From Hymenolepis diminuta (Eukaryota; Platyhelminthes; Cestoda; Cyclophyllidea; Hymenolepididae), in contig CAADRB010000004.1 of NCBI GenBank assembly GCA_900708905.1, forward strand, positions 677,883 through 741,882: DNA of 64,000 bases, read 5' to 3'. The notes under the pieces were generated by a model. That model was given only the letters and a program-made list of their open reading frames with translations, had not been told where the DNA came from and did not search any database. Below are positions 12,013 to 24,577 of this stretch, piece by piece; position 1 is the first letter of the stretch, and the number at the start of each line of letters is the position of its first letter. The position numbers and the translations under genes are program-made.

Positions 12013-15000
12013 AAATGGTGATTGAAAAGTAGTTAGCCATTAAAAATCTTTTCGTCAAATTAAAAAATAGCAATAAAATCATTCTTCTAATATTTATTAC
12101 TGCTTGATGTGTGATTTCGTATAATAGTTCCAACTTCTAGATTATTCTACTAACTGAAGTGAAATGTTTCTATGAATATAATCATTAGAACGGAAATTAC
12201 TGCAAAGGGTAATCGCAAACTCTTTTTTAAATGAATTGAAATGTTGTCGTATTCATATCATGGACACGACCCTTAAATAAATAGATTTACAATTCTCTAT
12301 AAAGATTCCAGGACGTTTAAGATCGAGCCGAGTTATCAGCACACTATGAACCTTGGAAACCAGTTGCTTAAGCGCAAAGATCAATGTAGGGTAAATCCAA
12401 ACTCAAGATCACAGAAACTATAATGAAGTTAATAGCAGTTTGAAAAATTACAAAGGATTTGAAATTTATTTTAAAATTTGGCATTTCCTGCGGAGAATGA
12501 TAATAATTATCTATGATGGCCTGTTTGATTCCTGAATTTGCGCCAGTGCACTTTATGACTCAGGATAGTATGAAAATACTACATCAGGTACGCAATTAAA
12601 TTCAGTAATCAAAACGCCAAGCTGACTCATTTATTGAGGGGCAAGTTTAAGTTCTAACTCCTATAATCCAAGTTCCTTATGTATAAAATGCAATCGTTTG
12701 CAGTTGAATTTTAGAGCGGGGTATCGACACAATTGAAATGGATAGTGGTCACAAGTGAAACTGAGTAAAGATAATTTGAGCTGATAAGTGGTAGGCCAAA
12801 AAATATAATCTTCATAACAACAGATTAGATAGGTTTATTCGTAAAATACTTTGAATGCCTATGACATTTCACTATCACTTATTTTTTTCACTTATTTATA
12901 TTTTCACTTATAAACAATAACAACTCTGCTCCACTTTTCTTGATTTCTGGTTCCTCAAAAACCTTGCTCGAAACCCAAGTCCTGACACTTTACCATCTTG
13001 TTATTTGCTGAAGGCCGTAATACTGTAGAATAGTGATTTCTTAGCAAAATCTTCTGACTGAAATGTTATATCTCTGAGTCTATTTTCTCTTTTATACTTT
13101 TTCAACACTTTTATTGGAGAGAAAAGAAGGGCCTTGGGAGCGTTTTGGTTGAGCAATCCGTGTTTAGCTACTCTGCTGTTCTTCATTCCGATTCTCCTAA
13201 TGTACGGTTATTAGAACCTTTCAAGCTCTGCTTAAAGAGAGTTAAGATGCTGCAATATATGCTATTTTTCACAATAAAGATTTGTGCTCTTGTGTACTCA
13301 TTATTACGAATCAGTGCTAATTTTTTTTCAAAGCATAAGAAGCGCGAGTTTATCCAACCTTAATAGCTGCGGAACTATTTGTTTTTAGACGCCCAAGCAA
13401 TTTTAATTATTTTCCCAAAAATTTTCTTCTTGTCAGTTCCGACATTTCCACGGATTACTTGCGTCATAGTGGTCAAGACCTTAATTTTCCCGTTCTTTCA
13501 TATATGCATATGTTTACGAATACTTGTTTTGGATAATGTGGGGAAGGGAGGGGAGCGTGTACTTTATCACGAGGTGACATTTTTTGAGGTCACGTCACGA
13601 AAATATTCCAGGTACGTTTCTCTAGGAGTGCAAGATATCGATTCAAACCAGAGACAGAGGAAAAGCTATAATTTGTATTTTTTTTGTCGGAATGAAAATA
13701 TAACAATCAAGATGCACTAATCGGTTAAACAGCATTAGTTATTGTTCGCGAATTTTCTATTTTTAAAAGAATCTGATCAGTTCAATAAAGGTAGTCAAGA
13801 GCTATTTATTAGATAAATGCGTCTGAAAATAAAGAAGGGAAGACGAGGTTCAACTTTTAAGAAAACTAAAATTAGGAAATATTGCGTTTATACCCCGCAT
13901 TTGCTTAAGAGATTCTTGAAGTTTTTGGTTAATTTTAAGATATCTGAAATAAACGCTAGTGAGAAAGGCATTTTCATTTATTTTTATGTTTCCGGCTCTA
14001 TAAAATCAAAATTATAACAGTTAACTTCTACGGCACAACTCCTCATAAAGTTCAAATGCTACCATTATGTTACCATATGCATACATCTCGTACTTCCGAG
14101 TTGCTTATATTAATTAAGCAAAGGTTTGCTATTGAAATTAAAAACCGAAAGTAAATGAAAATGTTGTCTATTCCAACAGTCAAAATGTCATTGCAGCGTG
14201 CATTCACGTATCCTTAAGACTAGCAGATCACCTGAAGGCAATCTTCAGGTTGTGAATGGTTCAAGACAAAGGGAAAGTAGACATGGCTTTGAGTTAGCGA
14301 AATTCCCAACTTTATTGGTTAAATAATATAGTAATAAATGATTTTAAAATATTTCTTCTAACGCTAACTTGTATTGATAATATCCCAATATGTAAGTCCT
14401 TAGACGTTATCTGACGTAATGTGAAATAAATCGAGTCAAACTGATCATTAAAGTATTTTGGAGATTGATGAGAAATAAACTCAATTTATCTATAAAATTG
14501 TTATCCTGAAAGTCGTTTTTAATTTTCATCTAACAACCCTGCAAAAAGTTAATCAAGAAGGGTGACGGTATGACCTTCTATGAAATTATATCAATCGGTC
14601 GACAAGCTCCAAATATCATGGACTTAAATCCGCCCAGATAAATGAGAAAGATGAATAGCGGAACATTTGGACGCCCCAATAAGAAAATGGATAATTTAGA
14701 TGAACTCTTGACGTACTAACTTCGCCACTTCTATTTTACAGTGATCTGAACTTGCAAGCCGCTTTGCATTGTAATAGTCAACTATAATAATATATCCAAT
14801 TAAGTTTGCATGTCTAAATCAATTCACTTTTAGCACCTCTATCGATTTATTATTTCCATCCGCTTTTATAATAAAGAAGACAAAAATAAGTGTGTTGTAA
14901 CATTATCTACCGCCAACTTTGAATCATTTAGTGATTAAGAAACCGAGTATTATATATTGAATTAAACTTAAAAAAAGTTTTAATAAACCCATATTTAAAA

Positions 15001-16022
15001 GCAATTAACTACTATTTTAATGCAACTGAAGAAATAAATTATAATTGGTTTAAATTTCGGAATATTTCTAATGTTATCTAATTTTATAGAATTATAGGCG
15101 ATAGCTCAATATTAATTAATCACCTCAAATAAGTCATCTGAGGAAGTCTGCCCGTCAGTATTCTTTGTTATCACTTTTCTCAGCATAGTCTTAATTTAAA
15201 ATTTTACTGGAATATTCTTTTCAATCTCAACATATTTTCGTGTTAAATAGGCAAATTATTATGGTTCATGGAGAAATTACAGAAAAAATGGATAAAAATT
15301 AGGATGTTCACAATCTGATAAAAAATGTTAAATTGTTATTTGAATTTTTTTTCCAAACACATTTCACTTGATATTAAATCCATATTGAAAAGGTTTATGT
15401 TGAACAATTACCAGTCACATTTTCCTTGTATTCTACGAACGAGGTGAAATAAAATAGATCTCCCCTTTTGCAACTGCTATTTCAAAAACAAATCGTTGAA
15501 TTTAATTCTGATCTAAATTTAATCACAACCGAGTTTCATCAAATAAGCAATGTTTATGAAAAATCCTAAGATGAAAAGGGTTGCTCCACATATTTCTTCG
15601 TACTTTTACACAATCTATTATAAATATCTGACGTCAGTTCTTGATTTCCAGGCTATTCAGCTGTACGCGTAAACCTAATCAATCAGATTTACAGATAAAG
15701 TTGGGCGGTAAATTTTTACCATTTCGCTTTCTGGAATTAATTTGCGTTGTTTTCACCGGAACATTTTTCGCTGTTAAGAGGATAGTATTGGCGCACCCCT
15801 TAATTAAACGGGAATCTATTTGCAACTTAATTTGGAATGAGATTATGAAAATCAACCTATCGATTGCACTTATCGGAGTGCAGTGTGTGGATGGAGTGAT
15901 TTTAATCTTACCTGCTTCAAATTTTGACTGTATTTCAGAATTCGATATAAAACCACCATCCTCTGTCTTAAATGGTAAAAGTGATTGACAGTCCAGTTTG
16001 ACCAACTGTCATCAAACTCGCA
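12013..16022. other. Intergenic region without a confident gene
   Basis: This is AT-rich sequence between the GLMP-like and IQ genes. It has a short tandem of ttcacttat-like units around 12882-12915 and a diverged repeat at 12295-12385 (listed separately). Open frames at 13145-14017 and 15641-16005 exist on one or both strands. None has a recognisable domain, and their composition is close to background. Confidence 0.4.
12295..12385. repeat. Dispersed repeat R2, partial copy
   Basis: The string ctataaagattccaggacgt, then a segment ending gccgagttatcagcacac, aligns with ctataaagatctcaagacct and gccgagctatcggcacaa at 34560-34616. This suggests two copies of one old element. Its class is not recognised. 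Confidence 0.45.
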
Positions 16023-16398
16023 ATGTATTTAAAGAAGGCTTCGTTTATCAAGCTACCTTATGAACAAATGTTCCTTTGTCTATCATTCACTGTCAGTTTT
16101 ATAGGACTCGGTGTCTGACCTGAATCCTGATTGGCTGATTTACTTCCACCTTCACCCCCTTCCCCAATATAGCCTCATCTATCTACCAAATAGATAATAT
16201 GCAGTCTCTCTTTAGACTTCTAAATTTTGTCAAGCGGTTTTGGAATGAGCAGCCCTAGACTATCGTTTATTTCTACTATTATTCATATCTCACAGCATAT
16301 TCTAAATTATTTTTTCGCAGTCGCCGCAAACCATTTCTGATTTAGTCAAGACTTACTTGAAAGAGGAAATTCAAGCTAAAGAACACAAAGTACGGTGA
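16023..16398 (+). CDS. Candidate small-protein gene, possibly membrane-anchored (tentative)
   Basis: I do not recognise this protein. The 3' part is the stronger: after a T-rich tract and gcag at 16320, the only open frame encodes TISDLVKTYLKEEIQAKEHK-type charged sequence and stops at 16396-16398. A possible first exon starts at ATG 16023 and encodes a basic N-terminus, then a hydrophobic stretch (MFLCLSFTVSFIGL) up to a weak donor at 16111. A middle exon at 16173-16228 would keep the frame (phase 1 in, phase 0 out), after a strong pyrimidine tract. The two donors (gtgtct, gtcaag) are weak. The model would give a 73-aa protein with one transmembrane segment and a charged tail, the layout of many small mitochondrial membrane proteins. 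It may be chance. Confidence 0.22.
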
Positions 16399-16666
16399 AG
16401 ATAAAATGCCATTAAGTACTGATCTCCGCAGAGAGGCCACTAACATAAGTATCAGAATCTCTAATAGCAGTTCACAAAATGACAGCAGAATTTAATTGTT
16501 TTGAACTGCATATTGTACTTATGTATAGTAATAGTAGTAATGTTTACGTGTTTTACTTTAAGGCATATCTGTGTATGTATGGAAAATGGAAAGCACAGTT
16601 ATTTATAGTAAACTCAGTCTTAAGAAGTGGAATATAATCGGTGGTTGGGCGTGTTATTCTTGTCTC

Positions 16667-18023
16667 TCATGACTCATTGGTACTCTGGTGCTGTTTCAAG
16701 CATCCGATCTCCTTCCTCACTCGGTAACCACGGTAGTTGGCCTGGATTTTACGGGCTGCCTCGTCATACTTCTGGTCGTCATATTGAGGAATAGGAGCAG
16801 TTTGAGAACGCATATTTTTGCGGACACAGTAACCACGGAAAGCAGCTTGAATTTTGGTGGCAGCTTCATCTTCAGAGATGTGAGGAGAGTAATAGGGACT
16901 GCTTCCACCACTACTATGATTTTCGCCTAGATGAGAACGAACATGGTAACCCCTATATGCAGCCTGAATCCTAGTTGCAGCACGATTTTTCCTCTCCTCT
17001 TCATCTTCTATTGATTCGAGATCAGATTTGTTGGAGGTGTCACTAAGACCGTGAGGTTCTTCTTGGCTAATTCTCAGTTGTGCAAGACTTGGAGAAATCA
17101 GTTCAGAATGGTGAGTATGAGCAAGGTCTTTACGCGTTCTATAGCCACGGTAAGTAGCCTGGATCTTGGTTGCAGCCAGATTGGGATCGGGTTCGGATGG
17201 CTTTGTCATTTCAGTAGTATGATCCTTCTTTTCTTGAATGTGTTTTCGAGCGCAATGTTCCCGAATACAGGCTTGGATCTTTATTGATGCTTCTTCTGGG
17301 GTGGGCTGCAAAAATATTTTAAAGATATTTTAATTAAATCGAAAAACTGAATTAGCCATCACATAACATTCGAAATAAATAGTAAAATCAAAATTATATA
17401 TCTTATTTTTTTAGCCTAGAATGAGGCAAAATCATTTTGTATAATACTTTGAAATAACGGCAACTCATCTGATTTTACATGTTTTCTTTGAATATTGAAA
17501 TATGAATACAAGAAAACAAACCAGAGGAATCAATTTAAAAATGAATCACTAATTAGCAAAATTACATGATAAAAAGTTTAAATATGTTAATGAAAAATAA
17601 TAAAACAAAAAACTTTTATTCGTTAAAGATGGTAAATGGATATATTTATTAAAATATTGCATCAATGAAACTGATTACCAAATGGGTAAAAGAGCATAAA
17701 AATCAAGAGCGATTCTTGTTTAATATTCTTTATTTTAAGTAATAAAACTGATTTACTTACAAGTTGCGTTGGCACTGTTTCAACTGAAATTGCGAGTAAA
17801 AACGGAAAATACCTTAGATTTCAGAATACAAATAAAATTTAATTTTTATATTTAATCATGGTGCAAAATCAAAAAGTGAATATTTTAACATTTTGATGGC
17901 ATTCCTTACAAACTCTTCATTATAAGAAAGCACAAGAAAGAAAAACTTGAAAGCAAAATTTGTTTGCAAGTTAATATTTGAAATTTATTAACATCAAAAA
18001 GAGGGCTCAATACCTGCATCCAT
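16667..18023 (-). CDS. IQ-motif (calmodulin-binding) protein, three exons including a microexon
   Basis: Coding exons on the minus strand are 18014-18023 (10 nt, ATG GAT GCA G), 17761-17783 (23 nt) and 16667-17305. Joins are gt-ag (gtattg ... tttcag; gtaagt ... ttgcag) and keep one frame, giving 223 aa starting MDAVETVPTQL. Five IQ motifs lie at about residues 19-34, 57-72, 122-137, 161-176 and 196-211. Motifs 2-5 have the IQxxxRGxxxR pattern (for example KIQATYRGYRTRK). Motif 1 lacks the RG. Linkers are hydrophilic, and one (100-118) is acidic and serine-rich. IQ motifs bind calmodulin or related EF-hand proteins, so a calcium-linked scaffold role is likely, but no other domain identifies the family. 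The ATG was chosen because the two tiny exons fit it exactly. A second acceptor-like tract (ctcctatag) lies only 6 nt before the ATG, so either a 5' UTR intron or spliced-leader addition is possible. Confidence 0.85.
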
Positions 18024-21000
18024 TTTTGACTATAGGAGAAAAATCTTGAAGATTCTCTGTGAGAGGTTCAACCAGTTCTGGGGACTATATAGTACTCCGA
18101 ATCTGGAGGTACTTGACCTTAGTACCGTAATTGCAGTTGCACACAGGAGGATGTTGTTTTTATTACCTTAAATACCTTCCATCGGATGGGCAGATATGCA
18201 TAATCGTCTTGATGTTACGTGATCGACTAAATTTATCTAGTTTTGCCTTAACGAAGCTTTAAACAAACGAATATTGCTTAACCACTTCATTGGAGGAAGT
18301 GGAAGTCCAAGTAGACATACAGTGCATTCATGTATTTTATCTCCTTGCAGAATCAGCTTGTTTAATTTAATTCTTTTGGCCTCAGTCTTACAACAACTTT
18401 CAAATGGTAAGTACATGAGCCAATACAGGAGGTATTCTGGCAAACAGACCCATTTTCACTACACAGGCTAATAGAAACTCAAATGGAAATAGAGAAGTTA
18501 GGAAGAAGATATACAGAAGATGAATTCAGATGTTTTAAAATTAGGGTGAATTTGCTTGAAAGTCGTCAAGTCTTCTTTCCAGTTTTAATTAAAAAATTTA
18601 TTAATCAGTTATTTGTTATACAATATTTCTAAAATGATATTCTATTCTTTTTCTGCACTTCGGGATATTTATTTGCAATCACCAAGGGCAACAATATATC
18701 CTCTTCACTTTGATAAATATTTTATTTGCGGTTATTAAAGCATATCTTAGACAGGATGTATTTGGTAATCTGAGCCTAAAAATTCAATGAAATACGAATT
18801 TTAATTATTTAAAGAAAATTAAGGACAATGTTAAAATATATAAAATAAGTAAATTATTGAATTTTCGAGTCACATTATATTTTTACGATTTTAATCCATG
18901 ATAAGTTATATGAAATAAACAGGCTTCTATAACTCCAAAATATTTTAAATGTCCATAAATAGATAGCATTTCAGATAAAATCTGGACACATTTTTAAATC
19001 AGCTGGAAAAATTATATGAAAAAGCTTAAAATAATAAAACGCGTTGATAATTATAAGCATAACTTTACGACGCGAAAGGTACAGTTATTTAATAATAATA
19101 TTAAACATTAGTAAAGACCTATTTAGAGAAATGTATTCAATATTCCTATGGAAAGTGTGATGCTGATCCGGGACTTATGCTCTTTCAGCCATTTGCACGC
19201 CAAACAGAGAAAATCGCAGATGGAAGTGAAAATATTTTTTAATATGTTTTCTTAATTCTATTTGAGTAATCAGGAATGATATATGTATTTATGAGATGAT
19301 CTCATTAGATTTGACATTTGATCACAGCTAAGCCTTTCGATAAATTCCACGGTTCTCATTGGCAATAGATAATAGTGAAAATTTTTGTATATTTATGGAA
19401 AAATTATTTATGTAAATAAAAAATATGACTATTTCAGTGCCGTATGTCAGAGCAATATAACGAAAGCTTACAAATATTTAAGGAATATTTAATGTTGCAC
19501 AAACTTACCCAAATACTTGCTACGTTAGGCACGATTAAACAATCATTAAAAATCTTTACCACAATGACGGAAACTGGCCATCTAAAATGACCTGGAATTT
19601 AAAAATTTGGAAGTTAAATTTAGCAGAATATTTACCACCTAAAAGTTGGGAACCTTTTAAGTCAAAACTCACAAAAATAGTTCAAAAATATACTCAAAAC
19701 AGATGACTTCAAAAGGTACTTAAACAGCTCTTAGTAACTTTAAATTTTACCATTTGATGAAAAATTTAATTTATTGCTTAAATATGAGGAAGATTAACTC
19801 CAATAAATGTCATCAAAGGTTGAATTTTCCTCAGTTATTTATTTCGGTTTAATAGAAAATATGCATGCCCATAAAGATTACAAAATAATTTAATTTAAAT
19901 GCATTTTAATGCAAGGTTTTATTTAAAATGAGTTAATAGGCGCAGTTAAAAAAATGATATAGTTTATTTTAAATTGCTCACTAAATCCCACATAAAGATT
20001 ATTATACTTCACAAATTTACGCGGAGAATGTGCCGTTAGACTAACCGACAATTTGGAAAAGAAGAATAAGCTTAAGTTAAAGTCAGTAATGTACTTTTAA
20101 TGCTAGAGGATTTTATTTTAATAACGTACCTTTTAACAGATGGTTGAATTGGCCTTGGATTGTAGTATTCCGCGTGCTGTATTGAGAGCTATTAAAGAAA
20201 AATTATACTTTCCTTCACCGGCAAGCAAAGTGGAAAAGTTTCGTTGCACTAGAGCCAAGAAAGTAGTAATTAGTGACTTGTTCTTGGGGCAAATAAGCGT
20301 AAGCAGCAATGGAAAAGGTAGAAGCAAATTAAGTTGCACACAGTAATTTCCCACATTAGCCACTCAGAGCGCGTCTTCTGTGCACGCACTGGTTAACCCA
20401 TTTGCACATGCACGTACGCTCGCCCAAGCGTCCAACGTAAAAACACGCTAATGTTTCCGTCGAAGATGTGAGGGTCATGTGCTTCATGGCGTTCCTTCCG
20501 CAGTAAGTCAGGCCCAAGACCAGCCCCACGAATCTGAATTCTGAAGTGGAGGGAATTGCAAGAGCGTTAAACTTCGTTTTCCTTCTTAATACCGGTTTTT
20601 ATTCCACCATAACTGGTTTATAACCACTTAGGATTTGTAGCGTTCTATCGAATACGCATACTGACCCATATCTCTTCTCTTTTCTGACTGTAATATAATT
20701 TATTTGTACGGTTTCCCATAGAAATACCAATAGAAAATGGCCAACTCGTCTTTATCCCAGAACCAAATTTTAAAATTAAAAGCAACAACAATGGTTCCTT
20801 AAAAATTTCCAAAATAAAAATCTTAAACTGGAGTATATGTTAAGTTCTCTCTCAGTTAATATTTTGCAAAACCAAGAGCATTTTCAGTATCATAGTACAT
20901 TTTCTTACCATGCTATAAGAAATTATTTGGAAAATCAATGCATTATTGCATTTAAAATTATTAAATCGATCTTAAATCAATTTCGGTAAGTACTCCTTCT

Positions 21001-21137
21001 TTAAGATATATATTTGATTAAGACCAGTGGTGTAGATAAAAGACAATAGTGAATTTTGCTGTGCATTTAGGAATAAACACGAAGCGATAGGGAAATTGAG
21101 ATGGGGGTGTTGCGCCTAACGGCTGTCATAGTCTCCC

Positions 21138-21200
21138 TGGACGTCTGATAGACGGGACAATGTGTGCTTTGCGTTAAGATCGTGCTGATTAATAACATTT
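21138..21200. repeat. Short dispersed repeat pair (R3), copy 2
   Basis: This matches the stretch at about 10716-10770: both share tgatagacggg, then a diverged ten bases, then a taagatc core. The element type is unknown. Confidence 0.4.
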
Positions 21201-21889
21201 TCGGTTATCGGCAGTCTGTACAAAGCATAAAATCAGACATCCTAGAAGCGATCAATAAAAGTGCAATTTGAAATTAGCTTTAGTTTTAGTGTAGTAAATG
21301 AATACGCTTCAAACGAAGTCGATGAAAAGTTGGATATACTGAAATCAGTAGTAATTTACTGCATTAAGGGGTAAAATTTGTAGCGAATAAGATTACTCTG
21401 AGTAACAAAAAGATAGAAAGTGACGGTCAGAAAGAGTTATACTAAGAAATATAAAACTTAGGATCGGTCAGAGGAAAATATGTTGACCAGCCTCGAGGTT
21501 TCGTGGTTCCCAGTTTGTTGCTTATTGGAGGAGCATGGATAGGCAAATAAATATAAAAGGTTGGGACGTTGAAGCTTACAATTTCTTGCTAAATTGCCAG
21601 TCGAAATATTCAGTTGTCTCATGTTTTCGCCGTTGAAGGGGTTGAGATAATTCTGATCAAGTTTGATTGGCATTCATCAGAGCTAGATATCTCCACAGGT
21701 AAATAGACCAATGTGTTCTAATCGACATTTGAAATAGATTCGCGCCGTGAATCTGTTTAAAATCAGTGAACTTGGTTAGAGAGATACTTGAATCCTCTCT
21801 TAAATTTGGTAATTTAATAGTATAACACCTAAGCCCGTTTGCCAAACCGTTTACAAATATGAATCTTGAATGGAGAAACAGCACAATAA

Positions 21890-22001
21890 GGAATCTCTGT
21901 AGGAATTATTGCCATTGGTCATTCCACTCATTAGATATGCACTGATCGGCATCAAAACCGTTACTGACTTAACAGACGAGGCTGTTAACCATTGGGCCAG
22001 A
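21890..22001 (-). mobile_element. tRNA-derived SINE-like copy 5
   Basis: On the minus strand a nearly ideal A-box, TGGCCCAATGGTTAAC (21984-21999), begins the tRNA-like head. It is followed by CTGTTAAGTCAGTAACGG, where the other copies have CTGCCAAGTCAGAGGTCA, and then by GAGTGGAATGACC after the B-box position. This is the copy with the clearest A-box, and it anchors the tRNA origin of the family. The 3' end is not resolved. Confidence 0.65.
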
Positions 22002-24551
22002 AGTACATATTGAGTAATCCATTATGTAAGATGTTGATTCTCGTGGCACACTAAAGGAGAAGTATATTTCGTATCTAATAATAATAAAACCAGTTGAGAA
22101 AAAAAGAGTAAAAAGAAATCTGTGTGATTTTCCTCAATAATAGGAATGATCTGGGGATAGAGAGAGAAAATGGCAACGAAATCACGTGGGTCCTAAACTG
22201 CAAAACTTGGCAGTGCTGTTTTTTCCAGAATATGTTGCATATTCACGTGTATTAGATGAAGGCACGAGTTCGATTCTATTTCATGTGAAATCGGAAAGCG
22301 TTAATACGCTTATTTTGTTAGTTCATATCACCATTCAGAAGGCCTGACTGATTTTCGTAATGACGACGGATTGAATGAACCTTCATTCAAAGATTTTATC
22401 ATTTTAATCTGTCTTACTAGTAGAGACAGTGATCTATTCAAATTAACCCATATTGATGACATAACGGATGGTTGGCTGAAAGACGTCCATGTATTTTAGT
22501 GATATTAAGCTTGCTTGACCAGAAGTCTAATATCAAGGGAGCCACTTTTGAAGGTACATGATAGAAAGCCAGATAAACGCAGCACAAACATAGCGTTTGT
22601 TTTATCACTGGATGAGCAATTCCCAAAGGTTGTCTTTATGTCACTCACGACACTTATCGATATGCCAGCGCTGGTCGCTTCTGACAGATTGACAGTTATT
22701 CGGACAAAAATTGTTATCAATCAGGTGATGTTTTGACCTCCAAACATAAAAAATATAGTCACAAACTGTATTCATTTATATGTTGTCTTTGTTTAGTCAA
22801 TAAAGCGCCTTGGAGTGACTGTACTTTTGTCAAGTCTCTCTCTCGCCGGAACTAAGTCAACTGTAGACTGGCGATATCTAGTGGGCAGATCTTAGAGGCA
22901 AAAACTAGACTTTCTAGCATTACAACAGTTTAGTAGAGCAAATCCTTACAAAAGTATGTGCATGACATTTATTTTGAAACTTATTGAAAGAAAAAGAAAG
23001 TGAAATTTTAAGATTCTTGTTCTGAAACGAGAGGTTTCTACGTAAATTGAACTGCGGTTGATGTCCCTTTGTTTTATGCAAATTTAAAGCCTTAAGTTAA
23101 TGACAGATGTTTCGTTCAATTGAATGTTTATCCTAAAATTGATCGGGAGACGGTGGTGCTATGCAGTGAAGGGTGAGTTGCTGAACTCATTTTTCTTTTT
23201 GAAGATACGCATTTCACAATTCAGTACGCGTGTAATTGACAAAATGTTAAAGGTCAAGAGCCGATTGGATTAATCAGCAAGCTATTGGATGGTTTCACTT
23301 TCCCTTTAGTTTTCAATGCTTTAGAAGCGGAAAATTATGACTTCTAAAGTCATACGCAAAGTCATTCACTTAATGACTCCATCTTAAACATCGGCAGTGA
23401 AGAAATTTGACTGTGCCAGTCTTTAACACGATTTACGATTTTTCAGCTGTTATCAGCTGAATATCACCAAAAAATGAACAAATGAAATATTGAAAAAAGA
23501 AATGCAAATGTTTCATTACAAATTATAAGGAAATTATAATGACCCGTAAATACCAACCTATTATCTATAAAATTCAAAAATTAAATTTCTTCAGAACAAA
23601 ATGCTCAAAAATTTCAATATTAATTTAACTTCTCCATCCCAAAACTTATAAATTTTAACAAAAGATCAGTGAAGTTGTTTTCACTTCGCATTCCAATCAG
23701 TCTGGTATTTCTATTTAACATGCAATTGTAATTAAAACAAGGCAGATCAACTCAAATAAATCACATGGATCTGAGTTAAAATAGTCAATACTTCATTTAC
23801 AATTGGCACGTTGAGAGAGTCAAATAGTGGCCAGTTAAGAATTTGCATAAGTTTTAAAATGGATTGAATTCTTTTGCGAGAAATATGATTCCCCTGTGAA
23901 CAACATTCTTCGACTGTCAGAGTGCAGGCTAAACAGCGCACACATCAAAATTATTGCATAATTCCTACCTCTTGCTGGGAAAATTTTGAACCAAAATTCT
24001 TCTTCTTGCGCTTCTCCTCCTTCTTCGTGTAGTTTATCCACTGATCCGTTTTAATTGTGCACGGGAGAATAACGTTGTTTGATTTAATTGATTTTGACCT
24101 AGAATGTTCTACATTTACGAACATTCAGTAACATATTTACTTGACTTTTATCAGCCATTTAATTTTCAAGAAAAATGGCAAGGTACCCAAGCAGTCCAAT
24201 ATACAAAATGTATTGCCCTCACATGAACTCCGTATAACCTCTGCTATCCGGAAAGATCAATGTAATGAATGATGAAGATGTAAGTATATTTATATTGGTT
24301 CGTTTACTTATTAAGCTGGTATATTCAATATTATTTGGATTTATACCTATGAGGTTCTAATGTTGGGGAGAATGGAAGGAGATTTGGTACCTTGGATATG
24401 GAAATTTCATTAGCAGGCTACTCCTCTCGATGGAATTTTTAGTATTGTTTTTCGTCTCTTTCTGAAATTTGTATCCTTTTCTCCATCCATAGTACCAGTT
24501 GCCTTATCTAGTTGCATCAAGCTCAATATTTGCAGGTGAGATGACATTCAG

Positions 24552-24577
24552 ATATATATGTATATATATATATATAT
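24552..24577. repeat. AT dinucleotide microsatellite
   Basis: A run of AT/TA dinucleotides interrupted by one G at 24560. It has no associated gene. Confidence 0.9.

Noticed and set aside
13379..13720. 113-aa plus-strand open frame
   Set aside because: It has no ATG at the start, no domain and T-rich background composition.
15641..16005. Overlapping open frames on both strands (115 and 108 aa)
   Set aside because: The minus strand has a fair donor (CAG|gtaag near 15911) and the plus strand a faint proteasome-like string, but neither frame can be joined to other exons and both cannot be real.
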